This document shows, piece by piece, positions 9,159 through 20,428 of a stretch of 64,000 nucleotides of DNA. Each line of letters begins with the position of its first letter. Positions within the stretch are counted from its first letter, which is position 1. A program made the position numbers and the translations under genes. Where the stretch lies: the NCBI RefSeq assembly GCF_000767465.1, contig NZ_CP009291.1, positions 2,187,501 to 2,251,500 on the forward strand. The letters are read 5' to 3'. This stretch comes from Novosphingobium pentaromativorans US6-1. Its GTDB lineage: Bacteria > Pseudomonadota > Alphaproteobacteria > Sphingomonadales > Sphingomonadaceae. The notes beneath the pieces are model-generated. The model worked only from the letters and a program-made list of their open reading frames with translations. It did not search any database and had not been told where the DNA came from.

Positions 9159-10946
9159 TCAGGCCGCAACCTGCAGTTGATTGCGGCCCGAACGCTTCGC
9201 CGCGTAGAGCGCCGCGTCCGCATTGTGGATCATGTCCTCCACACCCAGGCCGGCGATGTGATAGACCAGCCCGCAGCTGATCTGCGCACTGATGTCCTGT
9301 CCGAAAGGCAGATATACTGCTTCGCTCGCCACGCGATCCACGATGCGCCTGCAGATCCCCTGAGCCACTTCGGTACTGCCTGTACGCAGGAGAATGACGA
9401 ATTCGTCGCCTCCCAGCCGGCCGACCAGATCTGTGTCGCGCACTTCGCTCACCAGACGCGCAGCGATCTCCCTGAGCACGGCATCGCCAGCCGGATGGCC
9501 GAAATCATCGTTGATCGACTTGAAGCGGTCGACATCGATCAGGGCGAGGCTGATGCCCGTTGTGCGCTCGTCGGCGATGGCGGCCTCGAAGCGCTCCATG
9601 AAACCGGCGCGATTGAGCACGCCTGTCAGCTCATCGGTATGGGCTGCATCGGCAAGTTGCCGTTCGCGCAGCTTGCGCCGCGTGGCATCGAGGATCGTTG
9701 CAATCGAACCTGCGAACTGGCCCTCGCTGTCATAGCAAGCGCAGAACGTCGCCTCGATCCAGCGTCCGTCTTCCAGCTCTATCTCTGCGATGGCCCGGCC
9801 TTGCGGATTGTCGATGGCCTCGACGTGCGCGCTCATCAGCGCATCGGCGCAGACCTCCTGCAAATCCAGGATATCCTCACCGATGAGGTCCTGCGCAGAG
9901 CGGCCGAAAATCGAAACGGCATCGCCCGCGACCTGCGTCACCCGCCCAGCAGGCGAGAAATTGACGAGAAGCACCGAAGAGCTTTCCGCCAGCACGTGGA
10001 TCGCCCGCTCACGCTGGGCCAGCTTGTCCAGCAAGGCGCGGCGCTCGTCGAGCGATGCCGCGATCGGCATGTTGGTAAGCAAGAGGAAGGCGAGATAGAC
10101 CTGAAAGAACGCGGCTTCGACCCAGAAGCCCTGCCATGAAACAAGAGACACCGGCCCGGCGCCATGCATCGTGGCAACGGCGCCGATTGCCGCGATCAGC
10201 ATGACGGCCAGGTTCGTACCCAACCACCCAAGCCGAAACGTGACGAGAATCAGCGGCAAGATCGGCACGAAGAGCAACGGGAAATCGCTTTGCCGAAAAA
10301 CGGCTGCGGCAACCACGACCACTACAGCCTGCAGTGCAAGTGTCTGGAGACGTTCGGCCCCGGACTTCGAGCGGAAACATTGCAGGTACTGGCCTGCAAA
10401 GAGGCAATGGAAGAATGGCGTGAAGACCAGCAGGCCGAGCGCATCGGCGGCGAACCAGATGGCGACAGACTCGCCGATCGGCTGTCCGAACATGAGGTAG
10501 GCAGTCAGGGCCCCGAAGCCCGTGCTGGCTGCCGGCGCCAAGAGCCCGCTCCAGAATATGAACCGGATCACCGAACCCTTGTCGTGAAGGAGCTTGTTGT
10601 CCGCGCTGACGCCCCGCCGCAGTCCCCAGGCAGCGATCAGGATTTCAGGAAGATTCGACAGGCCGAGCATGAGCGAACCGACCCCGGCGCCGCGCACGGC
10701 CATGTTGGCCGCGCCATTGCCCAGCAAGGCGGCAAGCAGGTAGAGCGGCCATTCTCCCCGGGGCCGCTGCAGCATCATGGCCACGACAACGGCATTGGCC
10801 GGCCAGACCGTGGCAATGCTGCCTTCGTAACTGGTAAGATGGATCGTCGAAGCCGCCAGCGCGAAATAGAGCCCCGCCGCCGCGATCGCCTTGCTCGCCG
10901 AACGGAGCGTCACGGCTGCCCTGATTGTATCTGCGACCCTTCCCAT
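9159..10946 (-). CDS. MASE1-PAS-GGDEF diguanylate cyclase
   Basis: This protein of about 595 residues has a multi-helix MASE1-type membrane sensor at roughly 20-290, a PAS-like domain at about 310-420 and a C-terminal GGDEF domain. The catalytic GGDEF signature is intact (RLGGDEFVIL). An RDTD inhibitory I-site lies five residues upstream, so it should make c-di-GMP with product feedback. The start is taken as the ATG at 10946; a TTG 11 codons upstream is possible. It diverges from a PilZ gene. The ligand sensed by MASE1 is unknown. Confidence 0.9.
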   Translation of the reverse strand: MGRVADTIRAAVTLRSASKAIAAAGLYFALAASTIHLTSYEGSIATVWPANAVVVAMMLQRPRGEWPLYLLAALLGNGAANMAVRGAGVGSLMLGLSNLPEILIAAWGLRRGVSADNKLLHDKGSVIRFIFWSGLLAPAASTGFGALTAYLMFGQPIGESVAIWFAADALGLLVFTPFFHCLFAGQYLQCFRSKSGAERLQTLALQAVVVVVAAAVFRQSDFPLLFVPILPLILVTFRLGWLGTNLAVMLIAAIGAVATMHGAGPVSLVSWQGFWVEAAFFQVYLAFLLLTNMPIAASLDERRALLDKLAQRERAIHVLAESSSVLLVNFSPAGRVTQVAGDAVSIFGRSAQDLIGEDILDLQEVCADALMSAHVEAIDNPQGRAIAEIELEDGRWIEATFCACYDSEGQFAGSIATILDATRRKLRERQLADAAHTDELTGVLNRAGFMERFEAAIADERTTGISLALIDVDRFKSINDDFGHPAGDAVLREIAARLVSEVRDTDLVGRLGGDEFVILLRTGSTEVAQGICRRIVDRVASEAVYLPFGQDISAQISCGLVYHIAGLGVEDMIHNADAALYAAKRSGRNQLQVAA

Positions 10947-11062
10947 GACCCTGTGAAATAAACGAAACAAGATTATCAACGCGTTAAACCGGCGCCGTAA
11001 GCACCTGAAATCATGATGTGTTTACTTTGTCACACAAGAATGAGCCCTTGAAATTGCGTTCA

Positions 11063-11082
11063 CCAGGCAACCGGTTGCCTGG
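11063..11082. promoter_or_regulatory. Perfect 20-base palindrome between the GGDEF and PilZ genes
   Basis: The sequence CCAGGCAACCGGTTGCCTGG reads the same on both strands. It lies in the 306-base region between the divergent cyclase and PilZ genes (10947-11252), which holds nothing else I recognise. There is no T tract, so it looks like a dimeric regulator site rather than a terminator. The cognate regulator is not identifiable. Confidence 0.5.
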
Positions 11083-11252
11083 ACTCGAAAGGCGAACGGA
11101 AGTCATCGCCGGCCCCGCGATCGGCCAGACGACCCGATGCCGCGATATGCTTAATGGCCGGAAAAATTCGCCCTCGTGGACACTCCTGACTGAATTTCTT
11201 CCCTGCGCAGCCGTAGTTAATGGCTGGAAACAGAAACGCCGGAGAATCAGGG

Positions 11253-11594
11253 ATGGCATATTTCGACCCCGAATGCGGATCTTCGCCGGTTCCGCGCCGG
11301 GAAACGCGCGAACAGGTGGAAATGCTCGCGAAATTTCGTCGCAACTTCGTGAGCAGCACGGTCCTGCTCAAGGACCTGACGCGCTTCGGCGCGAAAGTCG
11401 AAGGGGTAGGCCGCCTCTGCACCGATGAAGCCGTCAGCCTGGCGCTGCCGGGATGCCGGCCGTCGATGGCCTTCGTCGCATGGGCCAACGATCACAGCGC
11501 CGGCCTGGAATTTGCCGACCCGCTCGACGGCCAGACCTTCTCAGATCTCGTGGCCCGCTTCGGCCTCGGTCGCAGCGCTGCCAAGGCCGCCTGA
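11253..11594 (+). CDS. PilZ-domain protein
   Basis: The 113-residue protein is essentially one PilZ domain: an arginine-rich RRETR element near 12-16 and the downstream DLTRFGAKVEG segment match the RxxxR and D/NxSxxG c-di-GMP-binding motifs. The start at 11253 is supported by a GGAG/AGGG-rich stretch just upstream. It probably acts as a c-di-GMP receptor. Its divergence from a GGDEF cyclase suggests a signalling pair, but the output partner is unknown. Confidence 0.8.
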   Translation: MAYFDPECGSSPVPRRETREQVEMLAKFRRNFVSSTVLLKDLTRFGAKVEGVGRLCTDEAVSLALPGCRPSMAFVAWANDHSAGLEFADPLDGQTFSDLVARFGLGRSAAKAA

Positions 11595-11633
11595 TCACGA
11601 AAAACCCGGGGCGGCCGGGTCGCCTGCGAAGTT

Positions 11634-12689
11634 TCAGCTTACTGCCGGTTCAAGAACCGAAATCGTCCCCGCATCGGCATCGATTTCGGCCATGACGCCG
11701 ACCGGCATGCTCACCTGCCCGGCGATATGGCCAATCTGGGCGCCCTGGAATGCCGGCACGCCCAGCCCTGCAAACCGGCGGTCGAGCACTTCGTAGATCG
11801 TGAAGTTCGAATAGCCGCCCTCGGCATTGCTGCAGCCGGTGCACTGGCCGAAGACGACGCCCGCCAGTTTTCCGAGAATGCCTGCAAGGGCCAGCTGCGT
11901 CAGCATCCGGTCGATGCGATACTCTGCCTCGTTGGTGTCCTCCAGGAACAGGATCGCGCCGCTGAAATCGGGCAGGTAGGGAGTCCCCACCAGAGCCGCG
12001 AGGACGGTAAGGTTGCCACCGATCAATCGGCCACGTGCCTTGCCGCCCCGGAAAGTCCGCACCCGCTCGCTGCGCCGGCCGAGGTAGGTGCCGGCATGCT
12101 CGGGCACCGCATATGTCGGCGTCGCCCCGTCGAAAGCCAGTGCGCGGAACGATTCCCAAGCAGCCGGGGGCCAGGACGCCGAGGCGTTCGGTCCGTGAAT
12201 GCTGGGCACGCCGGTCCGGGCGGCAAAGGCGAGGTGGAGCGCGGTATTGTCGCTGAACCCGGCGAACAGCTTGGGCGTGCGGGCCATCGCGTCGAAATCG
12301 AGCCATGGCAGTATGCGCGCGCAGCCCCAGCCGCCGCGTACGGCCATGATCGCGCGCACCTCGTCGTCGGCGAACATCGCCATGAGATCGCCTGCTCGGT
12401 CCTTGTCCGATCCGGCAAGATAGCCTTCGCGATCGAGCATATGCGGCGCAGCCCTGGGCTCCAGCCCCATGGCCCGCACGGCCTCCTCGATCTCCTCCAG
12501 CCCGAAGCGGTCGCCGATGAAACCGGCCGGGGCGACGAGGCCGAGCACGTCGCCCCGGCGCAGACGCGGCGGCTTCTGCCTGCTTGGCGCACCGGTCGGT
12601 CTTGCCGGCATCGCAGGGACCGCAATCGTGGCGGCGGCGGCGCCGAGGCCCATGAGCGCACCGCGCCGCGAAAGATCGGGGATCGTCAT
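11634..12689 (-). CDS. LD-carboxypeptidase (S66 family), Tat-exported
   Basis: This 351-residue enzyme of the MccF/LdcA (S66) family cleaves L,D-peptide bonds, classically removing the terminal D-Ala from murein tetrapeptides during recycling. The nucleophile Ser lies in GFSDNT, and the conserved EDTNEAEYRIDRML segment follows. A twin-arginine signal (SRRGALMGLGAAAA) at the N-terminus predicts periplasmic location, unlike cytoplasmic E. coli LdcA. The substrate could therefore be murein itself or another amide. Confidence 0.88.
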   Translation of the reverse strand: MTIPDLSRRGALMGLGAAAATIAVPAMPARPTGAPSRQKPPRLRRGDVLGLVAPAGFIGDRFGLEEIEEAVRAMGLEPRAAPHMLDREGYLAGSDKDRAGDLMAMFADDEVRAIMAVRGGWGCARILPWLDFDAMARTPKLFAGFSDNTALHLAFAARTGVPSIHGPNASASWPPAAWESFRALAFDGATPTYAVPEHAGTYLGRRSERVRTFRGGKARGRLIGGNLTVLAALVGTPYLPDFSGAILFLEDTNEAEYRIDRMLTQLALAGILGKLAGVVFGQCTGCSNAEGGYSNFTIYEVLDRRFAGLGVPAFQGAQIGHIAGQVSMPVGVMAEIDADAGTISVLEPAVS

Positions 12690-12803
12690 GGCGCAAGCCT
12701 AGCCGCAGGAGCCCGGGCAGGCGAGTCCCCGCATCTTCGCAAGAGTTTAATATGATGCGGCTATTCTCTCGACGGAAGCCGATCGAACCTCCATCTAGGA
12801 TCT

Positions 12804-13676
12804 ATGACCGAAGAAGAAAAGAAGATAGCCGACCGCCGCTTCTACAAGGCGGAGCAGGAAGCCTCGTTCGCCGATCAGCAGGAAGGCACCCTGCAAACCC
12901 AGAACCCGGCCTATCGGCTGGCGTTCCAGGACACCGAATTCCTCCTGCGCGACGAACTGCGCCCGGTGCGATTCCAGTTGGAACTGCTCAAGCCGGAAAT
13001 GCTGCTCGAAGAAGCGAACATCGGCTCGACCCTCGTCATGTACGGATCGGCCCGTATTCCCGCGCCCGACGAGTGCGACGCCCTGCTGGCGAAGGCGAGG
13101 AGCGAACAGGAAAGGAAGATCGCCGAGCGGCTGGTCGCCAAGTCGAAATACTATGACGAGGCGCGCAAGCTGGCCCAGCTCGCCAGCAAGTGCGCGGTGG
13201 TCGAGAAAGGCATGCGCCAGTTCGTCGTCTGCTCGGGCGGCGGCCCGTCAATCATGGAAGCGGCCAACCGGGGCGCGGCAGACGTCGGCGCCGAATCGCT
13301 GGGCCTGAATATCGTCCTGCCGCACGAGCAGGCACCCAACCCTTACGTGACGCCGCGCCTCTCGTTCCAGTTCCACTATTTCGCGCTGCGCAAGATGCAC
13401 TTCCTGCTGCGCGCCCGCGCCGTCGCAGTGTTCCCGGGCGGGTTCGGCACGCTCGACGAGTTCCTCGAACTGCTGACGCTGATCCAGACCGGCAAGATGA
13501 AGCCGATCCCGATCCTGCTCTACGGCCGCGAATTCTGGGAGCGGATCATCAATTTCGAGGCGCTGGCCGAAGAAGGCACCATCAATGCCAGCGACCTGGA
13601 CCTGTTCCACTGGTGTGAAACCGGCGAGGACGGCTGGGCCCGGATCCGCGAATTCTACGACCTCGACTGCGGCTAG
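12804..13676 (+). CDS. LOG-family Rossmann-fold protein
   Basis: This 290-residue protein belongs to the TIGR00730/LOG family. The signature PGGFGTLDE is at 211-219 and the nucleotide-binding GGGPSIMEAANRGA at about 145-158. Characterised relatives hydrolyse nucleoside 5'-monophosphates to base and ribose phosphate. An N-terminal extension of some 70 residues precedes the core, making it longer than plant-type LOG proteins. It converges on thiD. Confidence 0.85.
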   Translation: MTEEEKKIADRRFYKAEQEASFADQQEGTLQTQNPAYRLAFQDTEFLLRDELRPVRFQLELLKPEMLLEEANIGSTLVMYGSARIPAPDECDALLAKARSEQERKIAERLVAKSKYYDEARKLAQLASKCAVVEKGMRQFVVCSGGGPSIMEAANRGAADVGAESLGLNIVLPHEQAPNPYVTPRLSFQFHYFALRKMHFLLRARAVAVFPGGFGTLDEFLELLTLIQTGKMKPIPILLYGREFWERIINFEALAEEGTINASDLDLFHWCETGEDGWARIREFYDLDCG

Positions 13677-13689
13677 CAGCCGGCGTCGA

Positions 13690-14436
13690 TCAGCGGACCG
13701 CGTGGTGCCCCATCGGTCCGTTGCCCGCGCCGAATTCCGGCGCATTGAGCAGGGCCGCGCGCACGAAATCGCGGGCGTCCTCGATGGCTTCCTCAAGTGT
13801 GGAACCCTGCGCGAGGAACGTCGCGATGGCGCTGGACATCGTGCAGCCTGTGCCGTGGTTGTGCCGCGTGTCGATGCGCGATCCTTGCCAGATGACAGGC
13901 TCGTGGCCCGGCACGATCAACCGGTCCTCGACCGTTTCGCCTTCAGCGTCACCGCCTTTGGCAAGGTAGGCCGCCCCGCGCGATGCCATTGTCTCGGCCC
14001 CGCCCAGTGCTGCCAGTTCGCCGATGTTCGGCGTCGTCAGCATGGCGAGTTGGATCAGCCGTTCGAACGCAGCCACCGTTTCCTTGTCAGCCAGCGTCGA
14101 CCCACTCGTCGAAACCATGACCGGATCGAAGATCACCGGTACCTCCAGCCCTTCCAGCCGCTGCGCGACGCACTCTGCGATCGGGGCCGAGCCGAGCATG
14201 CCGATCTTCACTGCATCGACGCCGATGTCGGTAATGCAGGCATCGATCTGCGCGCCGACCAGCTCGGGAGACAGCGCCTCGATCGCCTGAACGCCAAGCG
14301 TGTTCTGCGCCGTTATCGCGGTGATCGCGGTCATCGCATAGCCGCCAAGCACAGTGATCGTCTTGACGTCGGCCTGGATGCCTGCGCCCCCCGAACTGTC
14401 GGAACCGGCAATGGCAAGGATACGAGCTGGCTTCAT
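13690..14436 (-). CDS. thiD: Hydroxymethylpyrimidine/phosphomethylpyrimidine kinase
   Basis: This 248-residue ribokinase-fold enzyme phosphorylates HMP and HMP-phosphate in thiamine biosynthesis. The N-terminal GSDSSGGAGIQAD and the anion-hole GTGCTMSSAIA near 205-215 are characteristic. The start at 14436 (MKPARIL) was preferred over an in-frame ATG seven codons upstream because it gives the normal N-terminus. No other thi gene is nearby. Confidence 0.95.
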   Translation of the reverse strand: MKPARILAIAGSDSSGGAGIQADVKTITVLGGYAMTAITAITAQNTLGVQAIEALSPELVGAQIDACITDIGVDAVKIGMLGSAPIAECVAQRLEGLEVPVIFDPVMVSTSGSTLADKETVAAFERLIQLAMLTTPNIGELAALGGAETMASRGAAYLAKGGDAEGETVEDRLIVPGHEPVIWQGSRIDTRHNHGTGCTMSSAIATFLAQGSTLEEAIEDARDFVRAALLNAPEFGAGNGPMGHHAVR

Positions 14437-14552
14437 GAAATAGTCTCGACCGCACACCCACGGGCAGGCTCAAGGCGAACGGGTCAGGAGTCTGCACAAG
14501 GCCCCAAAACGTGCCGAGCCTGTCGCTGCACCTGGGGGGGGGAAGTGCTCCC

Positions 14553-14780
14553 TTAGGCCTTGTACCGCCTCTGCGTCGAGGGGGGATGCGCCGCGTGGTG
14601 CTTTTTCGCGCGCGTCGGGCGATCGGTCAGTTCGCCCCCGCAGTTGGGGCACAAGTCGTCGAGGTCGTCCGCGCACGCGGCGCAGTAGGTGCATTCGAAG
14701 CTGCAGATGAAGGCGCCGGGCGCCTCTGCCGGCAGATCGACGCCGCAGCGTTCGCAATCGGGGCGCATTTCGAGAGCCAT
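14553..14780 (-). CDS. DUF1272 zinc-ribbon-like small protein
   Basis: The 75-residue protein is Cys-rich with CERC, CSFEC, CAAC and CPNC pairs, matching DUF1272. It probably binds one or more zinc ions. Its ATG shares one base with the glmM stop (TGATG), so it is translationally coupled to glmM. Function is unknown. Confidence 0.85.
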   Translation of the reverse strand: MALEMRPDCERCGVDLPAEAPGAFICSFECTYCAACADDLDDLCPNCGGELTDRPTRAKKHHAAHPPSTQRRYKA

Positions 14781-16120
14781 CAGGCAGCCGCCTCTTCCAC
14801 GGCCAAGCAGATCGAGGCGACCGCTGCCTCGACATCGCCGGCATTGTCGCCTTCGGCCATGACCCGGATCACCGGTTCGGTCCCCGAAGGGCGAATCACC
14901 AGTCGGCCCTTGCCCGCGAGCGACGCCTCGGCATCGGCGATGGCGGCCTTGACCCGGTCCACTTCCAGCGGCTTGCCGCCCGCGAAGCGCACGTTGCGCA
15001 AAAGCTGGGGCACGGGATCGAACAGGTGCAGCAATTCGCTGGCCCGCTTGCCCGACTTCACCAGCGCCGCGAGCACCTGCAGCGCGGCGACGGTGCCATC
15101 CCCGGTCGTCGCGTGGTCGAGCAGGATCATGTGCCCGGACTGTTCGCCGCCGACATTGTAGCCTGCGCTGCGCATCTTCTCGAGCACGTGGCGGTCGCCG
15201 ACCTTGGTCCGCACGAGGTCGAGCCCGCGCCCCTGCAGGAAGCGTTCGAGCCCGAGGTTGGACATGACCGTGGCCACCACGCCGCCTCCGGTCAGGCGGC
15301 CCTGCTCCGCCCACTGGCTGCCGATCAGCGCCATGATCTGGTCGCCGTCGACCGTCTGGCCCTTCTCGTCGACGACGATCAGGCGGTCGGCATCGCCATC
15401 GAGGGCAATGCCGATGTCCGCGCCGGAAGAGACCACGGTTTCCTGCAACAGCTCGGGATGGGTAGATCCGCAGCGTGCGTTGATGTTCTTGCCATTGGGA
15501 TTGACCCCGACCGCGACGATTTCCGCGCCCAGTTCCCAGAACGCCGATGGGGCGACCTGGTAGGCCGCGCCATTGGCGCAATCGATCGCGATTTTCAGCC
15601 CGTCGAGGCGGATGTCCTCGGGCAGCGAGCGCTTGACCGCGTGGATGTAGCGACCGCGCGCATCGTCGATGCGGCGGGCCCGGCCGATGTCCTCGGCATC
15701 GGCGAGCGCGAGATCCTTGCCCAGCAAGGCCTCGATCGCCAGTTCGTCCTCGTCGGAGAGCTTGTACCCGTCCGGGCCGAACAGCTTGATGCCATTGTCC
15801 TGGTAGGGATTGTGGCTGGCCGAGATCATCACCCCAACGTCGGCGCGCAGTTCACGCGTGAGCAGGGCCACCGCGGGTGTCGGCATCGGCCCGAGCAGGA
15901 CCACGTCCATGCCCACACTGGTAAATCCGGCGACCATCGCGTTCTCGAGCATGTAGCCGGACAGGCGCGTGTCCTTGCCGATCACCACGCGGTGCCGGTG
16001 ATCGCCGCGCAGGAAGCGGCTGCCTGCCGCCTGTCCCACTTTCATGGCGGTGGCGGCGGTCATCGCCCCCTGGTTGGTGCGCCCGCGAATGCCGTCGGTG
16101 CCGAAGAACTGCTTGCCCAT
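14780..16120 (-). CDS. glmM: Phosphoglucosamine mutase
   Basis: This 446-residue phosphohexomutase converts glucosamine 6-phosphate to the 1-phosphate for UDP-GlcNAc and peptidoglycan synthesis. FGTDGIRG sits at 6-13, the phosphoserine loop ISASHNP at 99-105 (Ser102) and DGDADR at 241-246. The start at 16120 ([10 protein letters not shown]) is the family N-terminus. It is followed by the coupled DUF1272 gene. Confidence 0.96.
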   Translation of the reverse strand: MGKQFFGTDGIRGRTNQGAMTAATAMKVGQAAGSRFLRGDHRHRVVIGKDTRLSGYMLENAMVAGFTSVGMDVVLLGPMPTPAVALLTRELRADVGVMISASHNPYQDNGIKLFGPDGYKLSDEDELAIEALLGKDLALADAEDIGRARRIDDARGRYIHAVKRSLPEDIRLDGLKIAIDCANGAAYQVAPSAFWELGAEIVAVGVNPNGKNINARCGSTHPELLQETVVSSGADIGIALDGDADRLIVVDEKGQTVDGDQIMALIGSQWAEQGRLTGGGVVATVMSNLGLERFLQGRGLDLVRTKVGDRHVLEKMRSAGYNVGGEQSGHMILLDHATTGDGTVAALQVLAALVKSGKRASELLHLFDPVPQLLRNVRFAGGKPLEVDRVKAAIADAEASLAGKGRLVIRPSGTEPVIRVMAEGDNAGDVEAAVASICLAVEEAAA

Positions 16121-16270
16121 GCTCAAGATCGCTATCGAATGTGTTGTCGGACTTGCCCATGCGGGCAAATTGCCATGTCGCGCAACTTCGTTAATGTCTG
16201 TTGCACCACAAGGCCAGCCATTGGTGCAATCCTGAGCAACGAGACTTCCCGAACAGGCAGCGCATCACGG

Positions 16271-17506
16271 ATGCCCGAAATCCGCGTCCCCGGCTTGTTG
16301 ACGCTTGCCGGTCTCGTCGCGGGTCTGGTCTGCGGCGCGCTGCTGGCACACTCGCCGGAGATGGACAGCGCACTTGCGATTGCCGGACCGGTGGGCTCGC
16401 TGTGGCTGCAGGGCCTGAAGATGACGATCCTGCCGCTCGTCGCCGGACTGCTGTTCACCGGCATCGTGGAGACAGCCGCCGCGGCCCGCGCCGAGGCCAT
16501 GGCGAAGCGCACGATGGCCTTCATCTTCGGCTCGCTGGCTTTCAGCGCCTTCGTCGGCGCGACAGTCATGCCGCTACTGCTTTCGTTCAGCCCGCCGCCC
16601 GAAGGCGTCGCCGTGCCCGGAACCCAGGCTCCGCCCCAAGTGCCCGGCATCGGCGACTTCCTGCTGTCGATCATGCCGACCAATGTCGTCACCTCGGCCG
16701 CGAACGATGCGCTGCTTCCCGTCATCATCTTCGTCGCCCTGTTCGCCGTCGCTTCCTTGCGGCTCGATGAGGCGCCGCGCCGGCAGCTGGCCCTGCTGTT
16801 CGAAGGAATGGCCGGGGCGATGATGGTCCTGATCGGCTGGGTCCTGAAGGTCGCGCCGGTCGGCGTCTTCGCGCTCGGCTTCAGCCTTGCCGCGCGCAGC
16901 GGTGTCGCCGCGATCGGTGCGCTGGCGCACTACATCGTACTGGTCAGCGCTTGCGGCGCGGTGTTCCTGCTCCTTGCCTATCCGCTTGCCGCCGTGATCG
17001 CGCGCAAGCCGCTGGGCCGGTTCGCCGCGGCGGTCCTGCCCGCGCAAGTCGTCGCCATTTCCACCCAGTCCTCGCTCGCCAGCCTGCCCACAATGCTCGC
17101 GTCGTGCCGACGCCTGGGCGTGGCGACGACGACAGCCGAGTTCGTCCTGCCGCTGGCCGTGACCATCTTTCGCGCGACGAGCCCGGCGATGAACGTGGGC
17201 GTCGTCATCTATGCCGCGCACCTGGCCGGGGTAGAGCTGCATCCCGGCGCCATTGCCGCGGGCGTCTTCGTCGCCTTCCTCACCACTTTCGGGTCGGTCT
17301 CGCTGCCCGGCACGGTCAGCTTCATTGCTTCCACCGCGCCGATCGCCGCGGCCATGGGCGTGCCGCTCTGGCCGCTGGCAGTGCTGGTCGCGGTGGAAAT
17401 GCTGCCCGACATCATGCGCACGGTCGGGAACGTGACGATGGACGTTGCGGTTACGGCCAGCGTAGATATCTCTCGGCAGAGCGCACCTGCCACGACAGAG
17501 GACTAA
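16271..17506 (+). CDS. Dicarboxylate/amino acid:cation symporter (SDF family)
   Basis: This 411-residue polytopic protein belongs to the Na+/H+-dicarboxylate symporter (DAACS) family. The conserved serine-rich re-entrant loop appears as STQSSLASLPT, and the TM7-like segment as FRATSPAMNVGVVIYAA. The frame is open far upstream, but the start at 16271 gives the usual short cytoplasmic N-terminus. Substrate (dicarboxylate, glutamate or neutral amino acid) cannot be told from sequence. A 100-base gap separates it from purH. Confidence 0.9.
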   Translation: MPEIRVPGLLTLAGLVAGLVCGALLAHSPEMDSALAIAGPVGSLWLQGLKMTILPLVAGLLFTGIVETAAAARAEAMAKRTMAFIFGSLAFSAFVGATVMPLLLSFSPPPEGVAVPGTQAPPQVPGIGDFLLSIMPTNVVTSAANDALLPVIIFVALFAVASLRLDEAPRRQLALLFEGMAGAMMVLIGWVLKVAPVGVFALGFSLAARSGVAAIGALAHYIVLVSACGAVFLLLAYPLAAVIARKPLGRFAAAVLPAQVVAISTQSSLASLPTMLASCRRLGVATTTAEFVLPLAVTIFRATSPAMNVGVVIYAAHLAGVELHPGAIAAGVFVAFLTTFGSVSLPGTVSFIASTAPIAAAMGVPLWPLAVLVAVEMLPDIMRTVGNVTMDVAVTASVDISRQSAPATTED

Positions 17507-17606
17507 ATCTGGGGCTACTGGCTTAGGGACGATACCCGATCTTGCCCCCGCGAGAGTCTCGACCTAGAGGGCCCGAAAACTCCCATCACTGCAGGAAACC
17601 ACCGTC

Positions 17607-19199
<1,593 letters not shown>

Positions 19200-19218
19200 T
19201 AACGGGGCCGGGACGGCC

Positions 19219-19422
19219 ATGTGGCTGCACTGGCTCGGACCTCTTCTCGGACTGGCATTTCTGGCCGGTCTGGCTTCCGCTGCCGTGCTCCTTCGCCTTG
19301 GCAAGGTCCACGGCAGGCGGCGTATCCTCGCCACTGCGGCGTTGCCTTTCGGATGCCTCGCGGTCCCGCTGCTCGGCCTGTCGATACTGGCCGTCGCAGG
19401 CTGGGCATTCCGCCCCGGCTGA
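19219..19422 (+). CDS. Small two-helix membrane protein after purH
   Basis: The 67-residue frame has two strongly hydrophobic segments (about 4-24 and 38-62) separated by a basic loop ([10 protein letters not shown]). It starts 19 bases after purH on the same strand and is probably co-transcribed. I do not recognise the family. Evidence for reality is position, membrane-like composition and a positive-inside loop. Confidence 0.55.
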   Translation: MWLHWLGPLLGLAFLAGLASAAVLLRLGKVHGRRRILATAALPFGCLAVPLLGLSILAVAGWAFRPG

Positions 19423-19623
19423 CCGCGCCAACATCCAAAGGGACAGAAACCGGCGCGCAGCGGTGCTGCGGCTTTCCCTGCCTCGATTGTTCCCTCCATT
19501 CATCGCACGCGGCGCGCAACTGATCGCAGCATCATGCGAAATGTGGGTTTATTCACTGGACCGAAAGCACTTTAGCGGCATGTGGGCCGCATCGAAATCG
19601 AACTACGGATTGCTACGCAGGAC

Positions 19624-19773
19624 ATGGGACTCTTCAAGGCCGACTTCTACCGCTTCTTCGCTCTCGGGTTCGCCGGGGGCGCACTGCTGGTGTTCGGTTC
19701 CATGGGTCTGCACCACAGCGCTTCGCTGGCCGACAACATCGTCCCGCCGGCCGAGGCCGCGACGACGCGCTGA
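19624..19773 (+). CDS. Small single-pass membrane protein upstream of zur
   Basis: The 49-residue frame has one membrane span at about 9-26 (FFALGFAGGALLVFGSMG) after a short charged N-terminus and ends in a polar tail. A GCAGGA lies just upstream of the ATG. It sits 80 bases before the Fur-family gene on the same strand. Function is unknown. Confidence 0.55.
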   Translation: MGLFKADFYRFFALGFAGGALLVFGSMGLHHSASLADNIVPPAEAATTR

Positions 19774-19853
19774 GGCCCGGCGCCGGGCAGGCCGGGGCCT
19801 CCTGCCCGCCCGGCGCGATTGCTTCCGGCCGCTTCCGGCCCCATATTGCGGCC

Positions 19854-20315
19854 ATGGCGACACGACACGTACATCACGAACATTCGGGCGCAGGCCTCGT
19901 GAAGGCTGCGCAGTCCGCGCTTCTCAAGGCCGGCGAGCAGTGGACCGAAATGCGCGCCGACGTCTTTGCCGCACTGGCAGAGCATGACCGGCCCGCCTCC
20001 GCCTACGACCTCGCCGAAAACGTCTCGGCGCTGCGGGGCAAGCGCGTCGCGCCCAACAGCGTCTATCGCATCCTCGACCTCTTCGTGCGCACCAACCTGG
20101 CGCGCCGGGTGGAAAGCGCCAATGCCTATGTCGCCAACAGCCACCCGGGCTGCCGCCACGACTGCATCTTCCTGATCTGCGATTCCTGCGGCCAGATCGT
20201 CCATATCGACGACGACCGCCTGACCGGTTCGCTGATCGCGGCGGCACGCGATGCGGGCTTCGCCGATGTGCGCCCGGTGGTGGAACTGCGCGGGACTTGC
20301 GCGGCCTGCGGCTGA
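19854..20315 (+). CDS. zur: Fur-family regulator, Zur-like
   Basis: The 153-residue protein has a winged-helix N-terminus and a C-terminal dimerisation domain with CDSC and a terminal CAAC, the structural zinc pairs of Fur-family proteins. A His-rich start (HVHHEH) and the segment VANSHPGCRHDC resemble Zur rather than Fur or Irr. A zinc-uptake role is inferred; no zinc transporter or obvious Zur box was found nearby. Confidence 0.8.
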   Translation: MATRHVHHEHSGAGLVKAAQSALLKAGEQWTEMRADVFAALAEHDRPASAYDLAENVSALRGKRVAPNSVYRILDLFVRTNLARRVESANAYVANSHPGCRHDCIFLICDSCGQIVHIDDDRLTGSLIAAARDAGFADVRPVVELRGTCAACG

Positions 20316-20428
20316 CCCGGCGCACTCCCCCCGCCATGCGCCAAGCCCCTCGCGGCCTTGCGAAGTTGTCCGCCATACGGCAGGGCAGGGTATTCGACTC
20401 CCGCCCGCAATCCGTGTAGACACGATCC

